From Cornus controversa (lineage: Eukaryota; Streptophyta; Magnoliopsida; Cornales; Cornaceae), in contig CM048848.1 of NCBI GenBank assembly GCA_026545225.1, forward strand, positions 28,994,806 through 29,058,805: a stretch of 64,000 nt of DNA, given 5' to 3'. This document shows positions 45,876 to 57,356 of this stretch, piece after piece; within the stretch, counting starts at the first letter, position 1; each line of letters opens with the position of its first letter. The position numbers and the translations under genes were made by a program. The notes under the pieces were generated by a model. That model worked only from the letters and a program-made list of their open reading frames with translations. It had not been told where the DNA came from and ran no database searches.

Positions 45876-46642
45876 TTGGAATGGTGTGGAAAAGTGTCTC
45901 GGTTTCATGATTCGGTCAAGAATTATGTTGGGATGTCGGGTTGAGTCCGAGGGAGAGACAAGCGTATGATTATTGCTTTCGTTTGAATTATGAAGCATGA
46001 CAAGTGTTTAATGCATCCCTATATGTATATATGCATTGTTGTGAGTGAATATGATGTATGTTGAATGATATGTGAAATGTTGTGACATGCATCCATGTAG
46101 GTCGTGTCGGGTCGGCACTTAGGTGGGTTGGGGTATCTCTACTGAGCCGCAGTGGTGCTCACCCCTTTATTCTAAATATTTTACAGATAAAGCGCCGATG
46201 ATGGATGGGACATGAGTGTCCAAGTGGATTCTAGTAGTGGTTTTGCTATCTTTTGGATGTTGCACATTTTGTGGCTATCCATGCCGGCTTGTGGCATGTG
46301 ACTTCCTTTTTAGTCGTGGTTGTACCTTGGACATATGTACTTTTGATGTATGTATTGGATTATAAACTTGTTGGGTGTGAAAAGACAACGGTTTAATTTA
46401 TGTAATGCCCATGCGGCACTTGATTCATTTGATGATATTTCCCTTATGAATGAATGGTGTTTGTGAAAGAAAATGATTCATTTTGGTGTATGGATTCAAT
46501 TATGGATGTGATCTTGAGAGTGAAATTGATGTTGGAACCTTTCACTTATGTTATTAATCTTGTTTGAGGGGTTCTAGGATGATAGGATGTTGATTGGGCT
46601 TCAAATGAACCATGTATAGGGTTGTTGGAGGTCCCGGGTAGT

Positions 46643-46893
46643 GCATTTCGATCAATCAAAATGCCTATTTCGATCAATCGAAACCCCCATTTCGATTGAT
46701 CGAAATGGTTGCGAGATTTTATGTATTTTCAGGCCTTATTTCGATCAATCGAAGTCCCAGTTTCGATTAATCGAAATAATGCAGGTCCAAGATACCGAGA
46801 GGGTGTTTGCTTCGATTGATGGGGTCAAAATTTCGATTAATCGAGATGCAGTTCGATTGATCGAAATGCCAATTTCGATTAATCGAAATTACT
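46643..46893 (+). repeat. Palindrome cluster TTTCGATNNATCGAAA in the 5' LTR
   Basis: About nine copies or near-copies of TTTCGAT-NN-ATCGAAA, with the two central bases CA, TG or TA, lie within 250 bp. Some copies are half-sites or carry one change. Confidence 0.88.
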
Positions 46894-47269
46894 ATTCACA
46901 GCTTTTTCCAAAACTTCATTTCGACGTAATTTCTTCATTCTAGATCGGAATTGAGCGTGGTTTTTTTTGAACTTGAGTATTTTTGGATTCTCTATCCAAT
47001 GGTGTAAGCCTCAGTTCCATATTCCAAACACAGAAAGTTTTGAGGCTCTAAAGTGAGTGATTCTTAAAAGTGTGGGCGTGTAAGTGTTCACTAAGGTGTG
47101 TGATTTGATGTAGGGCCCATGGGGGTTGGTTAAGATGGATTTGTGTGCATTCATATGCAAGAATTAGGTTAAGCTTCCGCAGAGAATGAGGGTAATGAGG
47201 GTCTATTGGGACTAATGGACGGGTTAACCTCCGGTTGCCCGGGAGACGGGGAATCGGGGCGTTACAGAA

Positions 47270-47281
47270 TGGTATCAGAGC
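47270..47281 (+). other. Primer binding site of the Tekay element
   Basis: tggtatcagagc, 3 bp inside the 5' LTR, complementary to the 3' end of initiator tRNA-Met, the usual primer of plant chromoviruses. Confidence 0.92.
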
Positions 47282-47524
47282 ACTAGGTTGGAATACCTAG
47301 GGACGAAGGGTGAAACTTGATTTTGTGGTCACTTGAGGTTAAGGATCGGAACATAAGGATTTGAACTTGAGGTTGTAAATTGCTTATGTGGAACTTGATG
47401 TATGCTTATATTTTCATAACATGCTTTTGTGGATTAAATAGACATAGCATGTGTAAGCATGATGGAAATTGACTAAGTATAAATGCTTGGTTCTAAAATT
47501 TTCTTGTTGTGCATATAGAAAGAA

Positions 47525-50500
47525 ATGCCTCCAAGAAGAGCGCGAGACATTGGCGCTGATGCTCCTCAGGAGCCAACAGATGGAACGCAGTTTATGCGTG
47601 ATATGGCTGATACTATGAGAAGAATGGCTAGGGAAGCTAGAGAGGAGGAGGTTCAGGCATTACCTAGGGTTGCCTTGAGCCGACAAATGGTAGCAATGAA
47701 GGAATATGTGAAATTTAAGCCGCCTACCTTTGATGGCGCGCGTGATCCTCTTGTGGCTGAGAGTTGGATAGACCAAACTCACAAACTCATGGTTGCTCTT
47801 GCAATCGATGAGGATTTGAAAGTGGGGGTAGCGGCGCTTCACTTACAAGGAGAAGCTGATCGGTGGTGGCAATTCATCGGGAATGTCCACAATACCGAGA
47901 CTATGGACTGGGAAACCTTTAAGGGTTTATTCTTTGACAAATTCTTTCCGACTTCGGTGAGAGACCGGATGAGGCAAGAGTTCATAGACTTGGTCCAAGG
48001 GGACTTGGATGTGATGGGGTATGAGACCAAATTCACATCATTGGCTCGTTTTGCCCCGGAGATGGTAGCTAATGAAGAGCTAAAAGTGAAAAGGTTCGTG
48101 AAGGGACTCAAAACCTCTATCAGAAAGAGGGTATCCATTTTAGGTCTAAGGGCCTACAATGAAGTGGTTGACAGAGCCTTAGTGGCTGAGGAAGATGACA
48201 GAGACACCCAAAGAATATGGGAGTCTAAACAGCAAGCGAAGAATGCGGGGGCATCCTCGGGCAGTCAAGGACGGAAGAGGAATAGGGAGGGCAAGACAGG
48301 TTTCCAGGGGCAGCAACAAGCTCGCCCGGTACCTTCATTGGCCTTGCCTTCTGGATCTTCACGATCTTCTGTGGTGTGCTATAATTGCCATCAGATTGGC
48401 CATTTCAGCAGGGAGTGCCCACAGGGACATACAGTGGCACCAGTGCCAACAGGGATAGTGGGGGAAAGGGTGTGTTTCTCTTGTAAACAAACCGGACATG
48501 TGAAAGCTAACTGCCCACGGAGGCAGGTGATGCAGAGTGGTATAGGGACTCAGCAGAGAGCTGGGCAGACGACTACAGTTCAGTCTGGCTTCAGGGCATT
48601 ACCGCCATCGCAGCCAGCACAGTCAGTACAGGGATCGCGGGTAGCGAGGGGTCCCACGCCTGCTTCTAGTCAGCAGTCAGGGTTACAGGGGACTGGTCAG
48701 CAGTCAGGGGGCCGTATGTTCACACTTGCTCCGGCAGAGGATGTACCGGGACCGTCAGTGGTCAGAGGTATTTTCCTGGTTTCTAGCTCGTGGGCTAGGG
48801 TGTTGATAGATTCGGGTGCATCACATTCATTCATATCTGTTGCATTTGCTTGTGCCTTGGGGCTGCGGGTGTCATCACTGGAGTCACCATTGTCCATTGA
48901 TACACCAGTTGGGGGTAGGGTTACCCTGGATAGAGTGTGTCGGTCTTGCGAGATCGAGGTTGCTGGGCGTCGACTAGTGTTCGACTTTGTGTTGCTAGAC
49001 ATGACCACTTTTGATGTCATTCTAGGTATGGACTGGCTATCTACATTTAGAGCCACGATTGATTGTCTCCGTAGGAGAGTGACGGTGTGCACACCCGAGG
49101 GTGATTGCTTTTATTTTGTGGGAGAGCGGGATGATTTCTACTTTCCGTCTCTGCTTGGTTCCGGTGTGAGGGACGGGGTTGGATATTTCCTAGCTAGCTT
49201 GTTAGCCGAGGAGGATGCGATTGTGACTAGTGGAGGATTTCCACCGGTGGTTAGAGAGTTTGTGGATGTATTTCCGGAGGACTTGACAGAGTTTCCTCCG
49301 ATGAGAGATGTTGTGTTTAGCATTGATCTTGCTCCTGGTACAACGCCTATCTCTATGGCACCGTATCGGATGGCACCGGCAGAGTTGATGGAGTTGAAAG
49401 ATCAATTGCAAGAATTGTTGGATAAGGGATTTGTACGACCTAGTACATCGCCTTGGGGAGCTCCAGTCCTGTTTGCTAAAAAGAAGGACGGATCTTTACG
49501 GTTATGCATAGACTACCGTAAGTTGAACCAATCGACGATTAAAAACAAGTATCCTTTGCCAAGGATAGATGACTTGTTTGATCAGCTTAAGGGTTCGACT
49601 TGTTTTTCGAAGATCGACTTGAGGTCGGGGTATTACCAGTTGAGGGTAAGGGAAGAGGACATTTCGAAGACAGCTTTTCGGACTAGATATGGCCACTATG
49701 AGTTTCTAGTGATGCCATTTGGTTTGACGAACGCACCAGCAGCGTTCATGGATTTGATGAACCGAATATTCAGGGTGTACTTGGATGGGTTTGTGGTGGT
49801 CTTCGTGGATGACATTCTTGTGTATTCTTCTTCTATGGAAGAGCATGAGATCCATTTGAGGACAGTGTTACAGACATTGAGAGAGCACCGTTTGTATGCC
49901 AAATTCGAAAAATGTGAATTTTGGCTAACGGAGGTGAAGTTCCTAGGACACGTGGTGTCGGAAGGAGGAGTATCTGTAGACCCTCCTAAGATTGAAGCGG
50001 TAATGGATTGGGAGAGGCCTAAGAGCGTATTCGAGATACGTAGCTTCTTGGGGTTGGCAGGATATTACCGGCGCTTCGTGAAAGACTTTTCGAAGTTAGC
50101 GGCGCCAATGACCAAACTTACTCGTAAAGGAGTTAAGTTTGAGTGGAACGAGGCTTGCGAGCATTCCTTTATGGAATTGAAGCGTAGATTGACTAGTGCT
50201 CCAATATTGATTATTCCCGAGCGCGGTTTGGGTTATGTCATCTACTGTGATGCTTCACGGGATGGTTTGGGATGTGTATTGATGCAGACTGAGAAGGTTG
50301 TTGCATATGGTTCCCGACAGTTGAAGATCCACGAGCAAAATTACCCGACTCATGACTTGGAGTTGGCGGCGATAATTTTTGCTTTGAAAACGTGGAGGCA
50401 TTATCTCTACGGAGAGAAGTTTGAGGTTTTCTCCGATCATAAGAGCTTGAAGTACCTTTTTACACAAAAGGACTTGAATATGAGACAGAGGAGATGGGTT

Positions 50501-52138
50501 GAATACATGGAAGACTACAACTTTGATCTTCAGTATCACCCGGGGAAGGCTAATGTGGTTGCCGATGCATTGAGCAGGAAATCACATGGTACTTTGGCTA
50601 GCATTGCCATCCGTGAATGGAAAATGATGGAAGACATCTCAGAAATGGGATTGTGCCTTAGTGAGAGTGATGGACATGCCACTTTGTTCACACTCATAGC
50701 GCAACCAACTCTAGTGAGTAGGGTGGTTGAGGAGCAGAGGCATGACACAGAGTTAGAGAGTATTCGCACTCGGATTACGGGTGGCGAGGCAGTGGAGGAT
50801 TGGGTTATCCATTCAGACGGAGGTCTGAGGTTTAGAGGCAGAATGGTTGTTCCATTGGCTTGTAGGGATGAGGTCTTGAGGGAGTTTCATAGCTCCAGAC
50901 TTGCAGTACATCCCGGTGGTACCAAAATGTACCACAACCTTCGTAGACAGTATTGGTGGAAGGGCATGAAAAAGGACATCGCACGGTTTGTGGCGAGGTG
51001 CCTCACTTGCCAACAAGTGAAGGCTGAGCATCAGAGACCGGCAGGTTTGTTACAGCCCTTACCGGTAGCTATGTGGAAGTGGGAACACGTTACTATGGAC
51101 TTTGTGACGGGGTTACCTAGGACAAGGAAGAGTCATGATGCAGTTTGGGTCATTGTGGATAGGTTGACCAAGGTGGCTCATTTCCTTCCTATTCGAGTGA
51201 CAGATGATGTGGATACCCTTAGTCGGTTGTATATTGATCAGATTGTGAGACTGCACGGAGTGCCAGTTTCTATTGTGTCTGATAGAGATCCAAGATTCAC
51301 ATCACGATTTTGGCAGAGTTTTCAGGCTGCACTTGATACGGACCTCCATTTCAGTACAGCTTTCCATCCTCAGACAGATGGTCAGTCGGAGCGTACTATA
51401 CAGATTTTGGAGGATATGCTTAGGGCATGTGCACTTGATTTTCGGGGCAGTTGGGAGGATCATCTTCCATTAGTGGAGTTTGCATACAATAATAGCTACC
51501 AAGCTAGTATTGAGATGGCTCCATTTGAGGCCTTGTATGGTAGACCTTGTAGGTCACCAGTTTGTTGGACAGAGGTTGGTGAGATAGTGGCTTTGGGGCC
51601 GGATATTGTCAGAGAGACTACAGAAAAGATTAAGATTATACGGCAGCGTTTGCTTACGGCTCAGAGTCGTCAGAAAAGCTATGCTGACAAAAGGCGGAGG
51701 CTTTTGGCATTTGAGGTGGGGGACCATGTCTTCTTGAAGGTCTCGCCACGACGGGGTTTGATGAGGTTTGGGCGTAGCGGAAAGCTAGCCCCACGGTTTA
51801 TTGGTCCATTCGAGATATTGGATCGTGTGGGTGAGGTTGCATACCGCTTGGCATTGCCACCGCAATTGTCAAGTGTGCACAATACTTTTCACGTTTCGAT
51901 GTTGAGAAAGTATGAGCCGGATCCTTCACATGTGTTAGATTGGACAGATCTTGAGGTGGAGGAGGATGTGTCATATGAGGAGAGACCGGTACAGGTTTTG
52001 GATGCTAGGGAGCAAGTCCTTCGAGACAAGACGATTCCATTGGTTAAAGTCCTTTGGAGGCATCACGGAGTCGAGGAGGCTACATGGGAGCGAGAACAAG
52101 AAGTCCGCTCAAAATATCCTGAGTTATTTTCTACTTGA
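47525..52138 (+). CDS. Tekay gag-pol polyprotein with chromodomain
   Basis: A single frame of 1537 residues. Gag occupies about residues 60-240, followed by two zinc knuckles at about 285-335 ([28 protein letters not shown]). The protease lies at about 420-510 ([10 protein letters not shown]), reverse transcriptase at about 620-790 (FVDDILVYS), RNase H at about 900-1010 ([10 protein letters not shown]), and integrase at about 1120-1330, with an HHCC-type start and a catalytic core. An integrase C-terminal part and a chromodomain follow at about 1400-1530. Chromodomains steer integration to particular chromatin in this clade (family knowledge). Gag and pol in one frame is usual for chromoviruses. 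It is a retroelement protein, not a host gene. Confidence 0.95.
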   Translation: MPPRRARDIGADAPQEPTDGTQFMRDMADTMRRMAREAREEEVQALPRVALSRQMVAMKEYVKFKPPTFDGARDPLVAESWIDQTHKLMVALAIDEDLKVGVAALHLQGEADRWWQFIGNVHNTETMDWETFKGLFFDKFFPTSVRDRMRQEFIDLVQGDLDVMGYETKFTSLARFAPEMVANEELKVKRFVKGLKTSIRKRVSILGLRAYNEVVDRALVAEEDDRDTQRIWESKQQAKNAGASSGSQGRKRNREGKTGFQGQQQARPVPSLALPSGSSRSSVVCYNCHQIGHFSRECPQGHTVAPVPTGIVGERVCFSCKQTGHVKANCPRRQVMQSGIGTQQRAGQTTTVQSGFRALPPSQPAQSVQGSRVARGPTPASSQQSGLQGTGQQSGGRMFTLAPAEDVPGPSVVRGIFLVSSSWARVLIDSGASHSFISVAFACALGLRVSSLESPLSIDTPVGGRVTLDRVCRSCEIEVAGRRLVFDFVLLDMTTFDVILGMDWLSTFRATIDCLRRRVTVCTPEGDCFYFVGERDDFYFPSLLGSGVRDGVGYFLASLLAEEDAIVTSGGFPPVVREFVDVFPEDLTEFPPMRDVVFSIDLAPGTTPISMAPYRMAPAELMELKDQLQELLDKGFVRPSTSPWGAPVLFAKKKDGSLRLCIDYRKLNQSTIKNKYPLPRIDDLFDQLKGSTCFSKIDLRSGYYQLRVREEDISKTAFRTRYGHYEFLVMPFGLTNAPAAFMDLMNRIFRVYLDGFVVVFVDDILVYSSSMEEHEIHLRTVLQTLREHRLYAKFEKCEFWLTEVKFLGHVVSEGGVSVDPPKIEAVMDWERPKSVFEIRSFLGLAGYYRRFVKDFSKLAAPMTKLTRKGVKFEWNEACEHSFMELKRRLTSAPILIIPERGLGYVIYCDASRDGLGCVLMQTEKVVAYGSRQLKIHEQNYPTHDLELAAIIFALKTWRHYLYGEKFEVFSDHKSLKYLFTQKDLNMRQRRWVEYMEDYNFDLQYHPGKANVVADALSRKSHGTLASIAIREWKMMEDISEMGLCLSESDGHATLFTLIAQPTLVSRVVEEQRHDTELESIRTRITGGEAVEDWVIHSDGGLRFRGRMVVPLACRDEVLREFHSSRLAVHPGGTKMYHNLRRQYWWKGMKKDIARFVARCLTCQQVKAEHQRPAGLLQPLPVAMWKWEHVTMDFVTGLPRTRKSHDAVWVIVDRLTKVAHFLPIRVTDDVDTLSRLYIDQIVRLHGVPVSIVSDRDPRFTSRFWQSFQAALDTDLHFSTAFHPQTDGQSERTIQILEDMLRACALDFRGSWEDHLPLVEFAYNNSYQASIEMAPFEALYGRPCRSPVCWTEVGEIVALGPDIVRETTEKIKIIRQRLLTAQSRQKSYADKRRRLLAFEVGDHVFLKVSPRRGLMRFGRSGKLAPRFIGPFEILDRVGEVAYRLALPPQLSSVHNTFHVSMLRKYEPDPSHVLDWTDLEVEEDVSYEERPVQVLDAREQVLRDKTIPLVKVLWRHHGVEEATWEREQEVRSKYPELFST

Positions 52139-52172
52139 GGTATGTTTCTAATTTCGGGGACGAAATTCCCTT

Positions 52173-52184
52173 AAGGGGGGGAGG
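52173..52184 (+). other. Polypurine tract of the Tekay element
   Basis: aagggggggagg stands immediately before the 3' LTR (52186). Confidence 0.85.
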
Positions 52185-52185
52185 T

Positions 52186-55075
52186 TGTAGAGACCGTGAC
52201 CAATTTTGGCCGGTTTTGCATTTTTCGCATTATAATTGCCATAAATGCATCTTGAGTGGTGTTTAACACGTTTTGAGTGTAGGAAACATGTTTGGGAAGT
52301 GTTTTTAAGGTTTTGGGAAGTTTTCGGAAGAATTGGAGAAGTTTGACTTTTTGGTCAAACCGGGGCCCGGGATGCGACTTAAGTGGGCCCGGAAATCCGG
52401 AAAAATTCTTAGAAATATTTATTTTTGAGAATGGCTGAGACGAAATATTTAGAGAGTAGAGGAAGTGATTTCGAGTCCGTAGGAGTTTTCGGAATCGAAA
52501 AAGGAGTCCGGGAAGGTGCGTTAAGTGGCCTAGGGGTATTTTGGTCTTTTCGTGACCTAGGGGCCTTAAATGGCCAAAATCTGCAGAGATATTTCATATC
52601 TCACGGCTGCTTCTCTCTCTATATTGCTCCCACTTCTTCTCTCTCCCTTCTCTCTAGATTTTGGTGGTCTTCGGCTTGGATTCAAGGCTTGCCGAAGGAG
52701 GGGGATACGTAGGGGACGGCTAGGGCTTCCCTTTGAACCGATCAAAGTCGCGGTTTGGCAAAGTTGACATTGCTGGAAATTTGAGAAGTGCTTGGAAGGC
52801 CTTCATCTTTGAGGTAGGGGTGTTCTTTCTCATCTACTTGTCGATTCTAGGGTTTCGGGTGAAGTGGTGAGAGCTAAGGTTGTGTATTGCATGTTTTAGA
52901 GATGTAAGAGGGGTGGGATAAGGTGTCTTTATTCTTCTCTTGAGTCTCTTGTGTGCAATAGATGTGTATCTCCTAGTATGCATGATGTGAGTGACAAATG
53001 CATGAGAATGTGGGAGAATGAGAGCATGTATGCTTATATGTTAGCTCTTGTGCATATATGTGGAAATGTGTTATATCGGGCATATATGTGCTATATGTTG
53101 TAAGTGAGTTAAATGCATACTATATTTGTATAGAAAATATGTGCATTTGTAAAGCATGATTAAAATGTGCTTAAGTGAAGTTTTGTGAGCATATGTGGAT
53201 ATTATGCTAGGTTGGCATGTATAGGTAAATATATGTGTGGTGTAGTGGAAATAAAATGCATGCTACATGTTTTTATTAATTAGCATGTGCATTGTGAGGC
53301 ATGAAATTAAATGCTTGATGTTCATATGTTCGAAATGCATATATTGGGGCCGTTGTGAGGAAACGGGGAAGTGTGGTTGAATTGCCTAGAGTAGGTCAAT
53401 ACTCGGAGGGGGTGTTGGAGTGGTTACGTCACCTTGGAGTAGGTAGATACTCGGTGACGGTGGTTCACTCACCTTGGAGTAGGTAAATACTCGGTGGGGA
53501 TTCTAAAAAGGTTGCTCAATCGCCTTGGAGTAGGTAAATACTCGGTGATTTTGGTTGCTCGCCTTGGAGTAGGTAAATACTCGGTGGGAATTTAAAGAAA
53601 GGGGGCCAAGTCACCTTGGAGTAGGTAAATACTCGGTGACGGTGGTCTGTCCACCTTGGAGTAGGTAAATACTCGGTGGCGGAATTGGAATGGTGTGGAA
53701 AAGTGTCTCGGTTTCATGATTCGGTCAAGAATTATGTTGGGATGTCGGGTTGAGTCCGAGGGAGAGACAAGCGTATGATTATTGCTTTCGTTTGAATTAT
53801 GAAGCATGACAAGTGTTTAATGCATCCCTATATGTATATATGCATTGTTGTGAGTGAATATGATGTATGTTGAATGATATGTGAAATGTTGTGACATGCA
53901 TCCATGTAGGTCGTGTCGGGTCGGCACTTAGGTGGGTTGGGGTATCTCTACTGAGCCGCAGTGGTGCTCACCCCTTTATTCTAAATATTTTACAGATAAA
54001 GCGCCGATGATGGATGGGACATGAGTGTCCAAGTGGATTCTAGTAGTGGTTTTGCTATCTTTTGGATGTTGCACATTTTGTGGCTATCCATGCCGGCTTG
54101 TGGCATGTGACTTCCTTTTTAGTCGTGGTTGTACCTTGGACATATGTACTTTTGATGTATGTATTGGATTATAAACTTGTTGGGTGTGAAAAGACAACGG
54201 TTTAATTTATGTAATGCCCATGCGGCACTTGATTCATTTGATGATATTTCCCTTATGAATGAATGGTGTTTGTGAAAGAAAATGATTCATTTTGGTGTAT
54301 GGATTCAATTATGGATGTGATCTTGAGAGTGAAATTGATGTTGGAACCTTTCACTTATGTTATTAATCTTGTTTGAGGGGTTCTAGGATGATAGGATGTT
54401 GATTGGGCTTCAAATGAACCATGTATAGGGTTGTTGGAGGTCCCGGGTAGTGCATTTCGATCAATCGAAATGCCTATTTCGATCAATCGAAACCCCCATT
54501 TCGATTGATCGAAATGGTTGCGAGATTTTATGTATTTTCAGGCCTTATTTCGATCAATCGAAGTCCCAGTTTCGATTAATCGAAATAATGCAGGTCCAAG
54601 ATACCGAGAGGGTGTTTGCTTCGATTGATGGGGTCAAAATTTCGATTAATCGAGATGCAGTTCGATTGATCGAAATGCCAATTTCGATTAATCGAAATTA
54701 CTATTCACAGCTTTTTCCAAAACTTCATTTCGACGTAATTTCTTCATTCTAGATCGGAATTGAGCTTGGTTTTTTTTGAACTTGAGTATTTTTGGATTCT
54801 CTATCCAATGGTGTAAGCCTCAGTTCCATATTCCAAACACAGAAAGTTTTGAGGCTCTAAAGTGAGTGATTCTTAAAAGTGTGGGCGTGTAAGTGTTCAC
54901 TAAGGTGTGTGATTTGATGTAGGGCCCATGGGGGTTGGTTAAGATGGATTTGTGTGCATTCATATGCAAGAATTAGGTTAAGCTTCCGCAGAGAATGAGG
55001 GTAATGAGGGTCTATTGGGACTAATGGACGGGTTAACCTCCGGTTGCCCGGGAGACGGGGAATCGGGGCGTTACA
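52186..55075 (+). repeat. 3' LTR of the Tekay element
   Basis: 2890 bp, almost identical to the 5' LTR (offset 7809 bp), with the same hairpin array (about 53379-53684) and palindrome cluster (about 54452-54702). Followed directly by AGTAT. Confidence 0.97.
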
Positions 55076-55080
55076 AGTAT

Positions 55081-56766
55081 TGTAAATTAGACTTGGATTA
55101 AATCGGATCTTAAGTTAAACCCAATCTATCTCGAGCCCATTTGCATCCAAATCCAACTCTGATATAGAATTAAAGTGTGATATATCCAAATCCAACTCTT
55201 ATCAACTCAAGTCTAACTTATTTGGAAAGAATTGAGATTTTTTTGGGTGAAGATTGGTCACGTTCACCCACAATAGGAGCGGAGCAAGGAATTTGTTCAA
55301 GTCATATTAAGAACGAAAAACAATAGTGTAGTAACAATGCATTAATGTATTTTTTTTAACTTGTTTATCTTTTTCACCAATTTGTCAACAAAAACGCAAA
55401 ACAGATAATAATTGTCAAACATGCCCAAATACATTGTGTATAAAATTTCACAAATAAATTTAAAGAATAAGTGAATAAAAAATGAATAAGAAGTGAGAAA
55501 ATAACGTTACTGTACATAAATCATACATGAGTATAAGAAAAAGAAGATTTTTAAGAAGAAAGGAAAGTTTTTAGAAGAATAAAAATATATGAGAGACTTT
55601 GAAGGAGAAAAAGTTAGGTTTTAACTTCTGGAAAGAAAAAAAAAAGAATGGTTTTAACTTCCCGAAAAAAAATTAAGTTTTGATTGAAGAAAGGTAATGC
55701 AAATTTTTTTTAACACAATCAAAAAGTTTGAAGGAAAAGAAATGAGAATTGAAGAAATTTTAGAAAATATAATTTTAGGAAGATATTTTATAATTTTTTA
55801 CAAATTATATGCATAAAATATAACGAAAAACTAATGGGGCAACATGGTTATGGTGGCTCGGCCCTACCAAAAGTAATGCTCAATATTCATAAGCATTTGA
55901 TTGCCAAAAGTAATGCTCAATATTCATAAGCATTTGATTGAGGCTCACACACGCGTATGATTGAACATTATGACTACTGACCAATGTTGTGATACTATAT
56001 CATATAACTTCCAATTCATAAGGAAAGATAAAGGGTTGATATCTAAGTGGGAAAAAATAAACTCATCGGTGAGTAAGTAATCTCTCTTGACCATTGATAT
56101 GATCCAATCACAATTGCACACAACTTTTTTAATTGTAAAATTAAGAAAATAATAAATAAGATGATGATAATGATTTGTAGAGTGAAAATTTATCACCGAA
56201 TGTGTAGTGGAGATGGTGTTAATCTGTTGGATTATAAAACTGTGAGTTCCACTTGTACTATCTAACGATGAGAGTGATTCACTTTTTTAATTTAGTGATA
56301 ACTTTCACTATCTCTATCTTTAGTCGTAAGAAAAATGAATCGGGATTAACTTAACTTCACACCCACGCCCTATTTGTTTTCCTTCGGTCTCTTTCACCCC
56401 TTTTGAAGAGTCATGTCCCCTCTCTTTTGTTCTTCTTCCTCTCACCTTCCATGGGAAATCATCACTCAATAGACTAGCACATTTGAAGAGCTATAAGGGA
56501 AGCTAGGCAATGATCAACAACTGCTAGGACACCATCTCTTTTTGAATTCAGAGAAACTAGTGACAAGATTCAACCCTAGCCTAAAATATCTAATAGCGCC
56601 TAAAAGTGGACTGAAAATAGATATCTCATACATAGATAATTGATCATTACAATTTTAAAAGCAGATGGTGGTTGAATATTATCATTAGAGTTTTGAATGA
56701 TTTAGGACCTATTGTTTGTATTCTGAATCAAGCATGGATAAGTTTCAATTGATCCATTGGTCCAAG
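55081..56766. other. Intergenic AT-rich DNA
   Basis: No gene seen. A perfect 37-bp direct duplication (ccaaaagtaatgctcaatat...catttgattg) lies at 55867-55903 and 55904-55940. Around 55950-56330, the minus-strand phrase for 'caccgatgagt' and the plus-strand 'caccgaatgtg' with similar flanks hint at an old inverted-repeat element, not resolved. Confidence 0.4.
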
Positions 56767-57218
56767 TTAGTGTAGAGAGAGAGGACTCTCTCACCAGTCA
56801 GAATTAGACACGTGGATACCCAAGTCAGAAGATGAATTAGGCTCACTTCTGCTCTGACAGATCAGTGAACTAGCCCATCAGTGCAATATCAAATTACACT
56901 AACTGGATCGGGTCCAATGCACAAAGCCCAAATAAAAATGCAGATAATCCATTCCAAAATAGAGTCCAAGTCTTAAAAGGAAATTAGTTTGCTTGGGAGA
57001 GAAGAAAATGATTGTATGATTCCGGAAAGGACTCTAACAGTATTTGTATAAATAGAGAAGAGAATTTAATGAGAAGGGAGAATATATAAGAATTTTTCTT
57101 CTTAATTTTTTTAAGGGTGTGCGTGTGAAGATTTTGACTCAGTCAACTTCGGCCGAGCAATTTTTTGTATCAACAATAAGCATATTTTGTCAGTTTATGT
57201 ATGCCAAATGATTTGTTT
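56767..57218 (+). repeat. Possible solo or stranded LTR remnant
   Basis: The segment starts tgtagagagagag and carries a TATA-like gtataaatagagaag at 57047-57061 and a T/A-rich leader. It is followed at 57219-57234 by 'tggtaatatcagagctc', which looks like a worn initiator-tRNA primer site. No partner LTR was found, so this is tentative. Confidence 0.3.
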
Positions 57219-57356
57219 GGTAATATCAGAGCTCAATTAGATGGCTCTAATAACCACAAAAAGTCTGGACCCATAGTTTACAATTATAAATCTATGCAAG
57301 AAAAACTTCAGAACGTGACTTATAGTTAGGGGTGGCAAACTGGGCGGGTTGGGCGA

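Larger units (their letters stand above)
44377..47266 (+). repeat. 5' LTR of the Tekay element
   Basis: 2890 bp from tgtagagaccg to gcgttaca. Short open frames inside it (for example 44616-44903) recur identically in the 3' LTR and are not taken as genes. Confidence 0.97.
44377..55075 (+). mobile_element. Ty3/Gypsy chromovirus (Tekay/Del lineage), looks whole, very young
   Basis: 10,699 bp: two LTRs of 2890 bp, primer site, one long gag-pol frame with a chromodomain, polypurine tract, and a perfect target duplication AGTAT (44372-44376 and 55076-55080). The long LTRs and the C-terminal chromodomain fit the Tekay/Del branch. I could spot only two differences between the LTRs, about 0.07%. At about 1.3e-8 substitutions per site per year this points to tens of thousands of years at most. 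It looks whole, with no breaks seen in the main frame. Confidence 0.96.

Noticed and set aside
48697-49092. Minus-strand frames within the Tekay gag-pol region
   Set aside because: They are shadows of the 1537-codon plus-strand frame.
57219-57234. A second intact retroelement starting here, from the primer-site-like tggtaatatcagagctc
   Set aside because: The site is worn and no gag, pol or partner LTR follows. Kept only as a tentative LTR remnant.
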